Of a DNA stretch of 64,000 nucleotides, positions 33,841 to 46,400 are shown piece by piece. Source of the stretch: Siniperca chuatsi (taxonomy: Eukaryota; Chordata; Actinopteri; Centrarchiformes; Sinipercidae); assembly GCF_020085105.1 (NCBI RefSeq), contig NC_058053.1, positions 17,816,388 to 17,880,387 of the forward strand. The letters run 5' to 3'. Positions within the stretch are counted from its first letter, which is position 1. Every line of letters begins with the position of its first letter. Both the position numbers and the translations under genes were made by a program. The notes beneath the pieces were generated by a model that worked only from the letters and a program-made list of their open reading frames with translations, searched no databases and was not told the origin of the DNA.

Positions 33841-36800
33841 CTAGCAGCAGGCAGATCTGGCCCGCTTGTTGCTAGCCCCCCTGCACTCCTCCAGGTCCAC
33901 TGTAGGAGACTCTTGGTTCTCATTTCTCTTCCTCAGGATGGAAGGCAGCATCAGATCAAACAATGTCTCAAACAGAGTGTCCACATTGTAGCCTGTCTTG
34001 GCACTCGTCTCGAAGCACATCTTCTCTGCAGGCAGGCTGCTCTTTTCCTCCAGGCCCTTGTAGCGCAGTATTCTTCCATAAAGAGCCTCTGCATCCTCGG
34101 GGGCAACCTGTTTGTTTAGCATCATCCCTGAGAGGGATGCAGGGGAGGCTGGGGGTGTGGGGCAAGCAGACAGCACCTGTGGTTCTGTTCTCTCCTCCTC
34201 ACACTCAGTTCGGTCCTCAGACGCCACATCTGGGGACAGCTGGGCTTTAGGGTCTGTGAGATCAGCCTTGTTGCCCACTACAGCGTAAATGCAGTCATGG
34301 TTAGCAGTATCAGTCAGGGACAGGAAGCGCTCCTCCAGCTCAGCTAGGCTCTGCCAGTTGGTGACGTCATAAGTGAGGATGACAGCGGCTGCACCTCGAC
34401 AGTACATTGAGCCCAACCCGTGGAACTGTTCGCGACCTGAGGAGACAGAGCCAAGGTCAACAGTGTCTGAGCCCATAAACAGAGTTAAAGCAGCCATACT
34501 GTATGAAGAGCGCTGCAGAAGGACACAGCACAGAGAGAAGTTGTGCAAGACAGTCAGCAGTTTGAAAACAGAAACAACCTTTGTTGTTGAAATATGCAGG
34601 ATTCTTGAAAGGGCACATTGTGTGTGAATACCTTGCCTCTGGGGGCATCTCTTGGAATAATATTTAGTTGCCAGTTTATTCAGTACACCTAACTATTATT
34701 ATTATTAATTATTTTCTCCATTAACTGATGCAGATTTGTAGGCATCTTCAAATTCCTTGTTTTATCCAACCAACAAAACCCAAAGATATTGAGTTCAATA
34801 TATTTATGTGAAAGAAAAACAGCAAATGCTCACATTTGAGGATCTGGAACCAGAGAATGTTTTGCTTTTTTTGCTTGAAATGTAACTGGAACGATCATTG
34901 ATTATCGGTTTCTGATTAATTTTCTGTCGATCTAATTGATTAATCGACAAATTGTTTCAACTATGATGCTAACCAAAAGTACACTCAGTGGCCAGTTTAT
35001 TAGGCACACCTAGTTAAAACTAATGCAGTCTAATACAATAGTCCAGCAATAAATCCTCCCTTCAAGAAGGTTATAATGTTCAGTTTTTGGTAAAACTGTT
35101 TTTGGAGCCTGCTGTAATATTTTGTCCACTCCAGACTTATTAAAAACATCTCTCAATATAACAAAATATATTTCCACAGTTATACAAACTACATCCTCCA
35201 AAATGACCATACAGTTAAATAAACACCTCTCTAAAACAGTTTCAACAAAAACTGATTTCATTGTCGATTAATCTACTGATTATTTTCTCGTTTACCTGTT
35301 TTGTCTATAAAATGTTGGAAAAATTGTGAAATTTGTGTCGTTTTGTTTAGTCCAAAACCCAAAGATATTATGTTTACAATCATATAAGACAAAGAAAAGC
35401 AGCGAATCCACACATTTGAGAATCTGGAACCAGAGAATGTTTGGCATCTTTGCTGGAAGTATAACTGGAACGATTAATAGATTATCAAATTACTTTTCTG
35501 CCAATCACTTGATTAATCGACTGATTGTCTCAGCTATAATGCTATTCAGTTGTGTTTTCATTACATTAATTCATCATAAAAACCTTCTGGAAACCTTTTT
35601 TTTTTTTTACATACTATTGGCTGAAGTGACAAAAAAAAGAAAAACCCCAAACTGAGTCCTCCTTCTGGAAAATACTATTGTATGTAACTTTGGAAAAGAC
35701 AGGTTAAAGCATGGGGAGTCTTCCTGTCATAGCCCTGACATGTGACTATTAAGAGGAACAGGGTAGGCAGCTTCAACGCCTACAGAGGGGGCTTTGACAC
35801 TAAACTGTCCAACTGGAAAGGGCATTATCAGTGAGAAAATAAGCAGAAGACAGCGTTTTTTCAAAGCGCTGAGCCAAACATCCGACACATTTTAGGACAA
35901 CCCTTACAACTGCCACTCTTCCAAATTTGTATTGTCTATGCTGATACATCTGCAACAACAGCCTTGTAATGACTCAGCGCTGATCCGGCATTTCTCTACC
36001 ACAGTGACTAAATAAAACTAATGCAACGGTCTCCAGTCAGAGGTCATGGAGTTAGGGAACACAGACAGGAAATGGCTCACTGGTGACATGTCCACCCTTT
36101 CCTTATCTCGTTGGCTTACCAAGGCTTCTTTTGTCAAGTGTGTATTTACTGTAATTCATGTTTACACAATACTGGAATGCAGTTATAAGCTTATTCGTCA
36201 GCAGTAACTAGATGAATCACCAAATTATTCCTGTCAATATTTGCCAATATAAATAGCCAAATTAGTTTATTTAAGAGAAAGTGAATTTTAATTAATTTTG
36301 TGATCCTTGAGGTTAATTAAAGGGGCAGAATTTTCTAGAAAAGCAGGAGTTTTTGTATGTGTGTGTGTGTGTGTATTCAATATTACAGTGAAATAACAGA
36401 TCGATTCTGTGTATAACAAATCTACCATTCAAATTAACAGTATTCTCTATTCTGTACTACTGAGGCGAAATTTGTCAGGGCAACATGGAACACGGCTAAA
36501 TAAATGACAAATAATCAAATTCTTTCTTCACCACTGACGGTTACATGCTCACTACTAGAATCTGTACTTTTAATTCAAGTAAGAGTCCTGTACTTCATTT
36601 ACTACAACAAAGGTGTTACCAGGTACAGAGCATAAAGACTGCTCATTGTGTACCAAATAATAGTCTCATGTTGTGCTGAAACAATTAGTCAATAATCAAA
36701 TTAATTAGCCAACAGAAAATTCAACCTAAACCAATTGTGAAAATTTACCATTTTAGTCCCATTATACACTGAAAAACAATACCCAACATTTGCTGGTTAC

Positions 36801-38565
36801 AGCTTCACATAAAAGAAGCTTTCCGTCTCTGTTTCGTATCGTAATTATTTAAAGTCCACTGGGTTTTTGGCTGTTGGTCAAACTAAGTAAGCAACTTCTA
36901 CATATTAAACGATTAACAAAGTAATTAAAAACAATTCTTCTGTTAATAGCATTCATTTACAGCACATGTACACGCCTACTCATAACTGATACGACTTTTT
37001 AGAAAGACTCTGCAGTGTAATTTTAGAGGCTTGTCCATCTTTTGTCAATTCTTTAGCAGCGGTTGTTATTTCTGAAGCCTCTATCTCAGGCAGCTGTTTA
37101 AAAAATAGGCTAAAAGTACTCTGTATGTGTGAGCATTACTGCAGAAATACACAGATGACAATGGCTTTGATTAGGTCAATTTAATCCGATATTGTGCAAT
37201 ATAGCACAAGACAAAGCACACAGTGATTTTATAACATCTGTGTTGTTCAGCAAGCAGGAAACACAGAGTGAAGTGACATATTATATGTAGCACAATATAT
37301 ATTTTTAATAAAACAGTATAAACATCACTGCACAATAACATACATGGCCTTAAAGGAAGCAGGTGTTTGCATGGAGGGTGGTTTTCTGTTAGCACACTAC
37401 AAATCCATTTTTTAATAGTTCAGGGGTCAATCTGGTGTTTGCTTACTTTACAGGGGCTTCAAATGCATCTTAGCATATAATAACCAACTAAAACTGGAAC
37501 AAACAATGGCTTTCATTATTAACAAATCTATCATTCTTTCCAATTAGAGAATTTATATTTTGTTCTACATAACATCAAAATTTGTCTCAAATGACCAAAG
37601 CCAAAAGGGATGTCTTTATTTTCTCACACCAGCTGCCAGAAACTAAATGATTCAGTTTATAATGATATGAAACTTAAACTGATGAGTTTTACTTGATAAA
37701 GCAGATTATCAAAAAAGGAACTGACTATCAGTCAGCTGTTTGACTTAGTGACTAACAAGCTTTTTATTCTATATTTTAAGAATAGTCTCTTTTTAAACCC
37801 TCTTTCTTCAGGGTTACATTTCTTAAAATTTACTCGACATGCTTGATATATATATATATATATCTGTATATTGTTTTATCTTTTATATTATTCCCACCAG
37901 TCCGTTTAACTGTTAACTGTAACTAACTGTATATTTATTTAAAAACAAATGAGTAATGAAATCAAGCAGCTTAAAGGAGCTGGTATTATTTTAAAAAGGT
38001 GTGTGACTGTGGACAGATTTAGAGATTTATGCATTTTGAAGTTGTTATACCAGTTGTTTGTGTTGGATTATCAGGTTGTTTTTATCCTGTTTTTACATGA
38101 AACGTTTTAATTGTGCTGGGCTTTATAGGACCTGTTATTGTTATTCGTTTCTTCACTGGAACTGAAAACTTTGATCTGTCAGTTTTGCATGTGAGAATAA
38201 CACATAACTAACTAAGTGCTCCCTGTACAGAGTGAGCGGTCACATGCCAGTGATTGCCTCAGGTGGTGGGATCACGCGTTATCAGGTAAACACAAGTTAA
38301 TATACGGGAGGAATGAGACTTGATAAGGCTTCAAAACACACACTGAGAAAAGAGATAACAAGAAGGAGGTATTACCAGCAGTGTCCCATATGGAGATATT
38401 GTAAGGTCCCCACTGTTTGAGGAAAAACGCCCCTCCAACGGTGCTGATGGTGTCTTTGAACTTCCTTTCTGTGTACCTGTGGAGCAGCGACGTCTTCCCC
38501 ACGTTCATGTCTCCCAGGAGAACAACCTTGACGTCGGGCTTCTTCATCTTCGACATCTCGGGCAT
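33841..38565 (-). CDS. rab20: Ras-related protein Rab-20
   Basis: Small GTPase of endosomes, phagosomes and Golgi membranes. Two exons, 38376-38565 and 33841-34436, joined in phase 1, give 261 residues; the human protein has 234. Visible G-protein motifs are P-loop GDMNVGKTSLL, WDTAG at the exon junction, GNKADLTD, ETSAK and the prenylation end SACC. Switch II reads DTAGREQF: Arg replaces the usual catalytic Gln, as in human RAB20, which suggests weak intrinsic GTP hydrolysis. The extra length sits in an acidic/Pro-Ser segment before the last helix. The start is ambiguous among three Met codons (MPEMSKMKKPD); the third best matches human. The 3.9 kb intron holds several MITE copies. The position beside col4a2 matches human 13q34. 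Confidence 0.93.
34720..35545. repeat. Direct repeat pair flanking another MITE-like element (rab20 intron)
   Basis: Blocks 34720-34970 and 35255-35545 share AAACCCAAAGATATT, ACATTTGAGGATCTGGAACC (second copy GAGAATCTGG), CAGAGAATGTTT and ATTGATTAATCGAC near their ends. Between them, 34988-35254 is a copy of the CCAGTTTATTAGG family whose end also appears at about 34668. A third fragment of the first family lies at 36670-36950. All are non-coding. Confidence 0.55.
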
Positions 38566-38699
38566 GATGCTGGGTCGAGTCCCTCTACAGGGGAGCTTTT
38601 TTTTTTTCCTCTCTTTCTGAAAAAAACACGGTCTAGCTCGTAAAATTAAATTCAGGCTGCTGGCGAATTCCTCTGACAAACGCCATTTTATGAACTAAA

Positions 38700-39920
38700 G
38701 TGAATTTGTAAGGACGTGACTATCCAGCGTTGGCTCATTCTCAATCTGTTCTTTGAATCTGAACTTCAAAAAGTAACTGAGGTGAAACAGGAAGTAGGTC
38801 AGGAGATACGGATTTATAGTGGGCCTTTTTTACCCTGAGCTGTGCCTTCAGGTTCATCTATTGGCAGGCTGTGTATTACCGAACCACTACAGCTTCTACC
38901 ATGTTTTCGTTTTTCATTATTACAAAACAAAAAAAAAGGGGGGTGGACAATTTAAGATAAAGAAATGAGCATATAATGCAGAGAAAAAAATAAAAGCAAC
39001 AGGAGAGGAACATTTGCATGAACCCCTAGCAAACATCCCTGTAACCCTTGGAGAGCCTTCCCAGACCCACACATTGTTTGCTGGTAGTCCACTTGCATAA
39101 TGTCAATATGATAATGATCCAGTACAATTATCAAATTAATAAGATCCAGTTTTCGTATTATTGAAAATGACTGTGTCAAGATTAGAGGAACATTTCAACT
39201 GTAGAGGACAACCAGTTTTGATAGCTATCTTTCCAAAATGCGTGTGTATGTAGGCTACACACTGAAAGAAAAGATGTCATATCGTTTCTACCACACAACA
39301 GAAAATACGAGGATCCCTCTCAAACTTTTTTTTTTGCAAAATGCACTGAAATATATAGAGTCCTCAACAAATTTCAAATGGTTATGTTTACGCTTTTAGT
39401 CTGTTGTGCCATGGTTGGTATTTGGGTCTACTGAGTTTGTACACAGCAAGTGTTTATTTATGTATTTTTTTTAACCTACGAGTCTAAACTTAGGGCAAAA
39501 TTTATGCGCAATTGTTGCGCCCGATTTGCCATACTGGATCGCCCGTTGGGCGGGTGGTGTTTTTTTTTTTTTAAACATCTGTTTATTGATTTTAAACTGC
39601 GATAGGATATAGATAAACAGCAGAACAAACAACAAACGTACAGGAAAAAAACAACAACGAAAGAAAAAAAACATTGGCGGTAACACAAAAGAGGAAAAGT
39701 TACACATAATTTACCACTTAAGTTATAAGAAAGTGACATATGACACAGTTAACCCAGAGATCCTCTATAACCTTCTCTGGTTAACCTATAAAACCATTAA
39801 CCACTCACTCTCATTTCTCAGTCAGACTAACGACAGGTTGGCAGAAGTTTCCCTCTGTCAAACAGAGTGAATCTAATTTTCTCTAGATGTAATGCATTTC
39901 CTAATTCCTTCAGCCACATA
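38700..39920. other. rab20 upstream intergenic region, no gene seen
   Basis: This covers the rab20 5' flank and presumed promoter, then AT-rich sequence with a poly-T run at 39562-39573 that may be the antisense poly-A tail of the LINE to its right. No exon is recognisable. Confidence 0.5.
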
Positions 39921-39921
39921 T

Positions 39922-40045
39922 CAATAATAATAATCATAATAAAACTTTATTTATAGAGCACTTATCAAAACAAAGTACAAAGTGCTTCACAACAAGAGAA
40001 ATAAAATACTACAGTGAATGATGAAATATAAAGAAATAAAATACA
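39922..40045 (-). mobile_element. L2-like LINE 3' tail, minus strand
   Basis: The minus strand here reads TTCACTGTAGTATTTTATTT, GTGAAGCACTTTGTACTTTG, TTTTGATAAGTGCTCTATAA and an ATTATT run. This is nearly identical to the tail at 16200-16312, so both are copies of one LINE subfamily, this one 5'-truncated to little more than its tail. It seems to be inserted in the 3' region of the L1 remnant that surrounds it. Confidence 0.7.
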
Positions 40046-40074
40046 TAAAAAACATCAAACTTTGGGAACTCAGA

Positions 40075-42290
40075 TTTCCAGAATTGTAGCAGGAGTTTTC
40101 TGGCGAGCAGTGTGGCTAGAGATGGCCTGAGCTTCATATCTGTCCCTCACTGACTCTACCTGGCTCAACCCCAAATAGTTAAAGGTTCAGGGGGAAACTC
40201 CATATTGAAATCCTTGGCAAAAAAAAATAAAAAATCAAATAAATGACCACAAACAGGTTTTAGCCTGTGACATTGTAAGAATTGGTGAGACAGAGGGATG
40301 AAGTATCTTTGTAATCTAGTGGGAGAGAAGTGCAATCTGTGCACAACTCTGAGTTGTATCAAAGTATGCCGAGCCTTTATTGAACTATTGTAAATATTTT
40401 CGATACAGGTTTTCCACACTTCGTCTGTAATTTCAGTACCCACTTCTTTCTGACAGTCTTCCCTAAATTATTTAAACGATGGACAATTAAAATTTTGTAG
40501 AGTTGTAAAAATGAGACACAGCGCCTATCTGTGGTTTAATAGTCAGGAGACTATTCAAAGCATGATGAGGTTTCTGCTCGTACAGTGGGACATGAGCCCT
40601 TAAAAAGTGTCACAGTTGTATAAAAATGGAAGAAAGTGAAGTCGGGAGCTGAAATGCAGCTTCTGAAAAGAGAAATGACACCCTTCTCCCTCCAGGCCTG
40701 GTCTAAACGCATGATTGGAGCATATCGGAGTGTCCAGGTACATTTTATGGGCTTTAATATTGTTAATACCCAACCCAACACCTGAAACCAAACATTTAAG
40801 GAGTTTTGGATTATGGGGTTATTCCCGTATCCTTTTTTAGCCTTTGCTGGGAGACATGATCGCTTGCAAGTAAGGTGCTGCAATCTGTAGCCATGCAAGC
40901 ATTTCTTGCAGGTTACTGCCAGGAGGGCACCCACGCCAGAAAGAGAAAATATTTAAATGGACCTACCAGACCAAATAAAAGACGAAACAATAGAGTCAGG
41001 CTTATTGAAGTAAGATTGAGGGATGCTGACTGGACTTGATTGAAAAATGTATAAAACGCTGCCATTTTTATGGCATTGATGCGTCCCACCAATGGCGGAC
41101 TGTTTGAAGGGCAGGGGCGAAAAAAATAAAAAGGGCACCAGCTGTATGCCGTGCGGTACATGGCGCTGTATTGCGTATTCTCCACTGGAAGGGCACCCAT
41201 TAGTGCAGTGGATCATGTTTTTCTCCACTGGAAGGGCACCTTAGAGGGCACTTCATCACTTTACCTACAATACAATGACATCATCAGCGTAGGCCAAGAT
41301 CTTATGTGAAGTAACCCCATGTGTTATCAGTATCCCAGGACTTAAGCGTATATGTGAAGCCAGGGGTTCTAGGCTAAAGCAAAGATACATGGTGAAATAG
41401 GATCGCCCTGCAGTGTACCTCTATATAGTCAAAAGGGATTTTGGTTTGAAACAACAGAAGCTGTAGGCTCAATAAACCCTCATCCAATTAATGAATGAAT
41501 TGCTAAAACCAAATTTAGCTAAGAGGGACAGCATAAAAGGCATTTCAATTTGGTCAAAAGCCTTTTTGGCATCAAGGGACTGTACATAATATTGAAAAGA
41601 CTGCATGCTGAAATATATACAAGTCGATTGGAAATAAACCCAGTCTGATCCGGATGTTTTAGTAATTTTGTTTCAACTGGAAAGAGAAAGACGGGTCTAA
41701 ATGAGGAGACAAGAGTGGAGTCACAGTCTTTTTTCAGTATTAGAGAAATTTTGCCACGATATAATGAACTTGGTAAAGAGCCAACCTCTCAGGTATGATT
41801 AACATAGTAATGATAAGGGGAGGCAGCAATGAGCTATATGCTTTTTATAACAGGGCTTTGTTGAATACTCAATTCTGATTGGTCAATTATGGCATTCTAG
41901 TTGCTATGGACGCATTTCTGATCAAAGTCTCCAGTCCAATCATATCAATCTGCAGAACGTTTTACAATCATTTTTAAGTCAATTAAATCAATATTTGGTG
42001 TCAAATTATAGATAGCTTTAGTAAGTATCTGTGTAATAATCCCTTACATACATTTCTACCCTGAACCCATCTGGCCTTGTCATTTGGAAACTGCTGAATT
42101 GCTGCCTTGACCTCATCTAATGTAAAATCTTTTTTTACACTCAAGCTTGACCATGACACACACAGATTCTTCTACTGAAAAAAAATAAACTTGATGGAGA
42201 GGAATTGGGTTTCTTGACAAAGTGAGTTCCTCAGACTGTGGAAATAATTCGTCCAGGCAAGCCAAACAGGCTTTCCATTTGAGAGGCCAT
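40075..42290 (-). mobile_element. L1/Tx1-type LINE remnant, ORF2 reverse transcriptase, broken
   Basis: The minus strand carries scattered ORF2 pieces in the expected order from right to left: FPNDKA (about 42080), DAKKAFDQIE (about 41560), RGTLQGDPISP (about 41410), LAYADDVIVL (about 41275-41303), LVGRINAIKMAAF (about 41060-41100) and IKARHTLIQLRVVHRLHFSP (about 40320-40390). YADD is the catalytic reverse-transcriptase motif. Stops and frameshifts between pieces show it is a dead copy. It lies between rab20 and naxd. Confidence 0.8.
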
Positions 42291-42299
42291 TATCAAAAT

Positions 42300-43390
42300 G
42301 AAGCACATAACTCAAGCAAAGCAAATGATTTTACAATAAGTTTGAATTATATGTGTTACAATTTATTCTGCATTGTATAATTAAATGTTATTGTACAGGA
42401 TTTTGTGTATTAAGTATGATTGTATATTTTTGTTATCAAATGTTGTTACTGTGTTAAAACAAAGAAATATAGTTAGCAACAAGTCATGTTTATGATTTAA
42501 GGTTGGAACATATCTGCATTTAGAAATATACAGGCCTGACATGTACACCTAGTATGTGCAGATTCACATAGGTGTTTGCCAGCACATGTGAACATATTAA
42601 AGGTAGTGTATGCTCTCTTGTGTCACAGACACAAATACAAATACTCAGATGAGAACAGAATATTCTGTTTACTGACAGGACTTTATAGATTAACTGAGGA
42701 GCATTATGATCACTCTTGCAAACACAATGCATACCATAGGTGCAAAATGTATTCTCATCTCTTCAATTCCCCCAGGGGGCAGTATCACATTTACCAAACT
42801 AATGTGCAGGAGGTAAAGAAGAAACATAGCAACAGGTTCAAACTCAGAAATAAAAGAAAGATATAAAATAAAATACATGAAAAAAATTCTAAGGAACTGT
42901 CCATGCGCTTACATTATTATTATTATCATTATTTACTTTTGTATGTGTTTGTCTTGGATCCATGTAATCCCAGATTAGGTCTTTAACTTGTATTAGTCAG
43001 TACAGTAATAGCTATGCCTTTTTATTTTAGGATTTTTTGTGTGATTATTCTTATTATGGTGATTAAATACATATTGGGGGCACATCAGTGGCCTCATGTT
43101 CCAACCAGCATCTAGCGGCCATCAGAAGAAGTGCAGCTTTAAGGTACTTCCGCTTTAGCTGCTCAGCTGTGATGGCTGCTCCTTGATTGTTGACAGCTTT
43201 CAACCTAGTGGGATTTAGGAGTGTCCGAGGAGCCTTTGAAGGCATCATAAGCTTTTTCTTCCTGTACTGCTGCACTTGGGCGCCTCATGATCAGGACCAT
43301 CTGTGTACAGTTGTCAGCGTGGAAACGCAGTTCCAGTTTAGGTAAGAAGAAGAAGAACTGTGTACAACAAGGGGGGCTTCCACTCGTGGG
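42300..43390. other. Intergenic region and presumed naxd promoter
   Basis: AT-rich sequence with a short ATTATT run near 42912-42935. No exon was recognised. A minus-strand open frame at 43063-43275 is discussed under rejected items. CpG content rises from about 43300 into naxd exon 1, as expected of a housekeeping promoter. Confidence 0.45.
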
Positions 43391-43398
43391 GACGCTTC

Positions 43399-43419
43399 AT
43401 GTGTCGGTGGCAGCAGTAA
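43399..43419 (+). promoter_or_regulatory. naxd: Possible upstream ORF in the naxd leader
   Basis: A six-codon frame, ATG TGT CGG TGG CAG CAG then TAA, lies 15 bp before the naxd start codon. A further out-of-frame ATG at 43427 overlaps the start. If the transcript begins upstream of 43399, both could lower naxd translation. The transcription start is not known. Confidence 0.35.
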
Positions 43420-43434
43420 AGACTGAATGACAAC

Positions 43435-46400
43435 ATGCCGCAACACATTCACATGCTCGCCTTTTGCTTTATCACACTTGCGCTGTCGATTGTCGGCACA
43501 CTGGTCTGTTTGAACGAGAAAGGTAAATGGGGGAAGTATTATGAAACTGTATTTAATTGAAACGCCCTGGTAGCTGTAACGTTATCTAATACTATACGCC
43601 GTTTCGACTCTAAAGCTTGTTGGTGCCTTTCACATGTTGGTCGAGGAGTTGACGGTTGGCCGTGTACTCGGGGTCTCTAGGACCCCGCGGACACCTAGCA
43701 TGGGCGGAGGAGCAGGCGTAGAAACGTGAAGTTACTCCCAGAGGACTGATCAGAGGTCAGTTTTGAAATCTCCCCAATGAAGGTTAAGGTTGTAAAAAGG
43801 GCTCGGGGCACCGATCCCCAGTCAGTTGATTTGAAAGTACTACGCTACGTCGCTAACGGCGTGAAAGGATAAACATAGACGGCTAGGCTTTAGCTAGCAT
43901 ACAAATAGTTGATCTTTACAAGCTACTGTAATGGTTCCCAAGTTGAAAACTATTATTACTACCCCCACAAATCCTTCTAAACTACCTAAATGGCCAGTTG
44001 GCGTTGTTGACGTTGTTTTGGATAGCTGTGCCCCGTGGCTTTGATGCAGCTAAGAGCAAAGACCAGACGTCCATCATAATCCGCAGTGTCAACATCTCCA
44101 TTCAACTGCTTGTGGTGGAGGTTACTGTGTAAGCAAGCCTTACAGGACCCGCTATGCAAGCAAACACAACGCGGGGCTTTTTGTGGTCGGACGTAGAAAC
44201 GAGGACCTTGTTGAACATCTGGGGGGAGCAGGACATCCAGGTGGCGCTGGATGGAAACTTCCGAAACAGCTTCGTGTACCGCGACGTCTCCCGGAGGCTG
44301 GGGGCGATGGGGTTTGAAAGGACGCCGGAACAATGCAGGGTGCGGATCAAAAGCCTCAAGAGGCAGTACTTGTTAGCAAAGGAAGGTAATCTGCGGAACA
44401 ACGGCCAGTATCACAAGATCTGTAAGTTTTACGACACCATGGAGATGATTTTGAGCAACCGGCCCGCTCTTGACCCCCAGGAGTTAATAGACAGCGGGGC
44501 GGGAGGAGAAGAGGCCGTGGACGGCCTGGAGGAGGATGGAGAGGATGCTCAGGATGCATACTCTGAGAGCACAGGGGAGTGTCCTTATCCTGCAGAGACT
44601 GAAGTGAAGTTGGAATACCCAACTGTTCCCATCCCTATTCCAGTTAAAGTGACAGTGGGCAATAACAGTAAGTGCTCCCTCCTTGTCCACATTCATTGGT
44701 TCTGTGTTAAATGGATGTTTTATAATTTCTAAAACCACGATTATTTGATTGTATATGCTCAAAGATGCATCACATAATGTCTCACGCCTCTCTACTCCAG
44801 GCACCTCAGTAAGACCACACAACAGCAGCCAGTCGGCCAGTAAGTTGTCAGCCAGAACACCTAAACGGTCCAGAAAGCGGCGTGCTAACTTCCCCATGGA
44901 GAAACTAATGGAGCAGTTTCTGGAGCAGAGCGCCCAGGCTGAGGACAACTTCTACCGGATGGAGGAGAAGCGCTTGCAGGCGGAAGATCGTCGCAGAGAA
45001 GCCGAACACGGCAGGGAGCTGCACATGCTTCAGATGCTCGGCCAGATGTTCTCCTGCATCTCCTCCACCAGACCCGGCTCTGCAGCCGCTCCCTCCAAAA
45101 CGGCTCCTCCCACCCGCGCTCCTGTGCTCTCCAGTGCCTCCCCGTCATGCACACGTGGCCAGTCCAGTCATCTCAGACGCCCCTCACCCCAGACAGACTG
45201 TTTCACCCAGCAAAGTCAACTGTTGAACCCAGATCCCCAGGCATTAGGTATCAGTTTCGGTGTCACGTGTGCAGCCTCGAGGTGGATTTGTGTGAAGAGA
45301 AAACAGAAATTAAAGGCGTATCAGCTGTAATGTGAAGGTTCAGTGAGGGAGCCGTTACTCCATTACGCTGTTTTTCTTTAGTTTGTTTGTTAAATATCTT
45401 TATTCGCAGTACATTATTATCTCTGTTTTAGTTGTGCATTTGTTCTGTGGAAGGTAAAAATGTAGATTAGACAATGACTCGGGCCAGAAAAGTATTCCAC
45501 ACTTTAAAACGGTCACTTTGTTTATTTCCTCAGTGTTTGAACGCTACTACAGTTTGGGGTCTACATCACACAGAGGCATGGATGATGACATCCTCTCACT
45601 GGTAAAGAGCATAGTCCCTCCACTGACATCCAAAAAGCATAAGGGACAAGATGGACGTATTGGGATCATCGGAGGATGCCAAGAGTATGTCACACAAAGA
45701 CCAACTCGCCCTCAATATCAACACCATTCTCCAAACAATTTTTAATCACTGTTTAATTTGTTGCTCTTTAGAACATTTGCCTTAATTCTTTTCATCTCCA
45801 CCCCCTAAAGTTATACTGGAGCTCCATACTTTGCTGCCATCTCAGCATTGAAAGTGGTAAGCAATAATTCTGATCATGCTTCTGACAGATTTATCATTAA
45901 TGTTACCCGGTCTGAATCTTTTTTTTTTTTTAGTTAAAGTCCAGTTCTGGTGCAGTGACTGGTGCCTTTTTCTTGTGTCCAGGGGGCTGACTTGTCTCAT
46001 GTGTTCTGCACCAAAGATGCTGCAACCGTAATCAAATCATACAGCCCTGAGCTCATAGTTCATCCTGTTCTGTAAGTACGGATCCACCTGGACCAATTAT
46101 TATCTGAATGTCATTTTGACAGGATAACCATAAGTTTTGATGAGTGGAGAATTTGTTTATGGCATAAAGCCTATAAGCTCTTTGTTTTCTTTAGGTAAGC
46201 AAGCAAAGATATCAAATTTCGCTGTAGGTAAAAGGGAAGCTTCCACTTTGAATTTCTGTCATGCTCTCTCAAGGTTTTGAAGGTGGGTCCTGGGGTCAGA
46301 ATCAACAAAGTACCTTCAGTGAAAAATCAGTATGATTGTAGGGTCCTGGATCAGTGCACTTACTGCACTTGAAGTTGACAAAAAGCCAGAATCAGTTAGG

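Noticed and set aside
43063-43275. Minus-strand open frame divergent from naxd, with a second short frame (MRRPSAAVQEEKAYDAF) overlapping it
   Set aside because: The longer frame has no ATG before a stop, both frames are short, and I recognise no domain. It could be a promoter-divergent transcript but is not supported as a gene.
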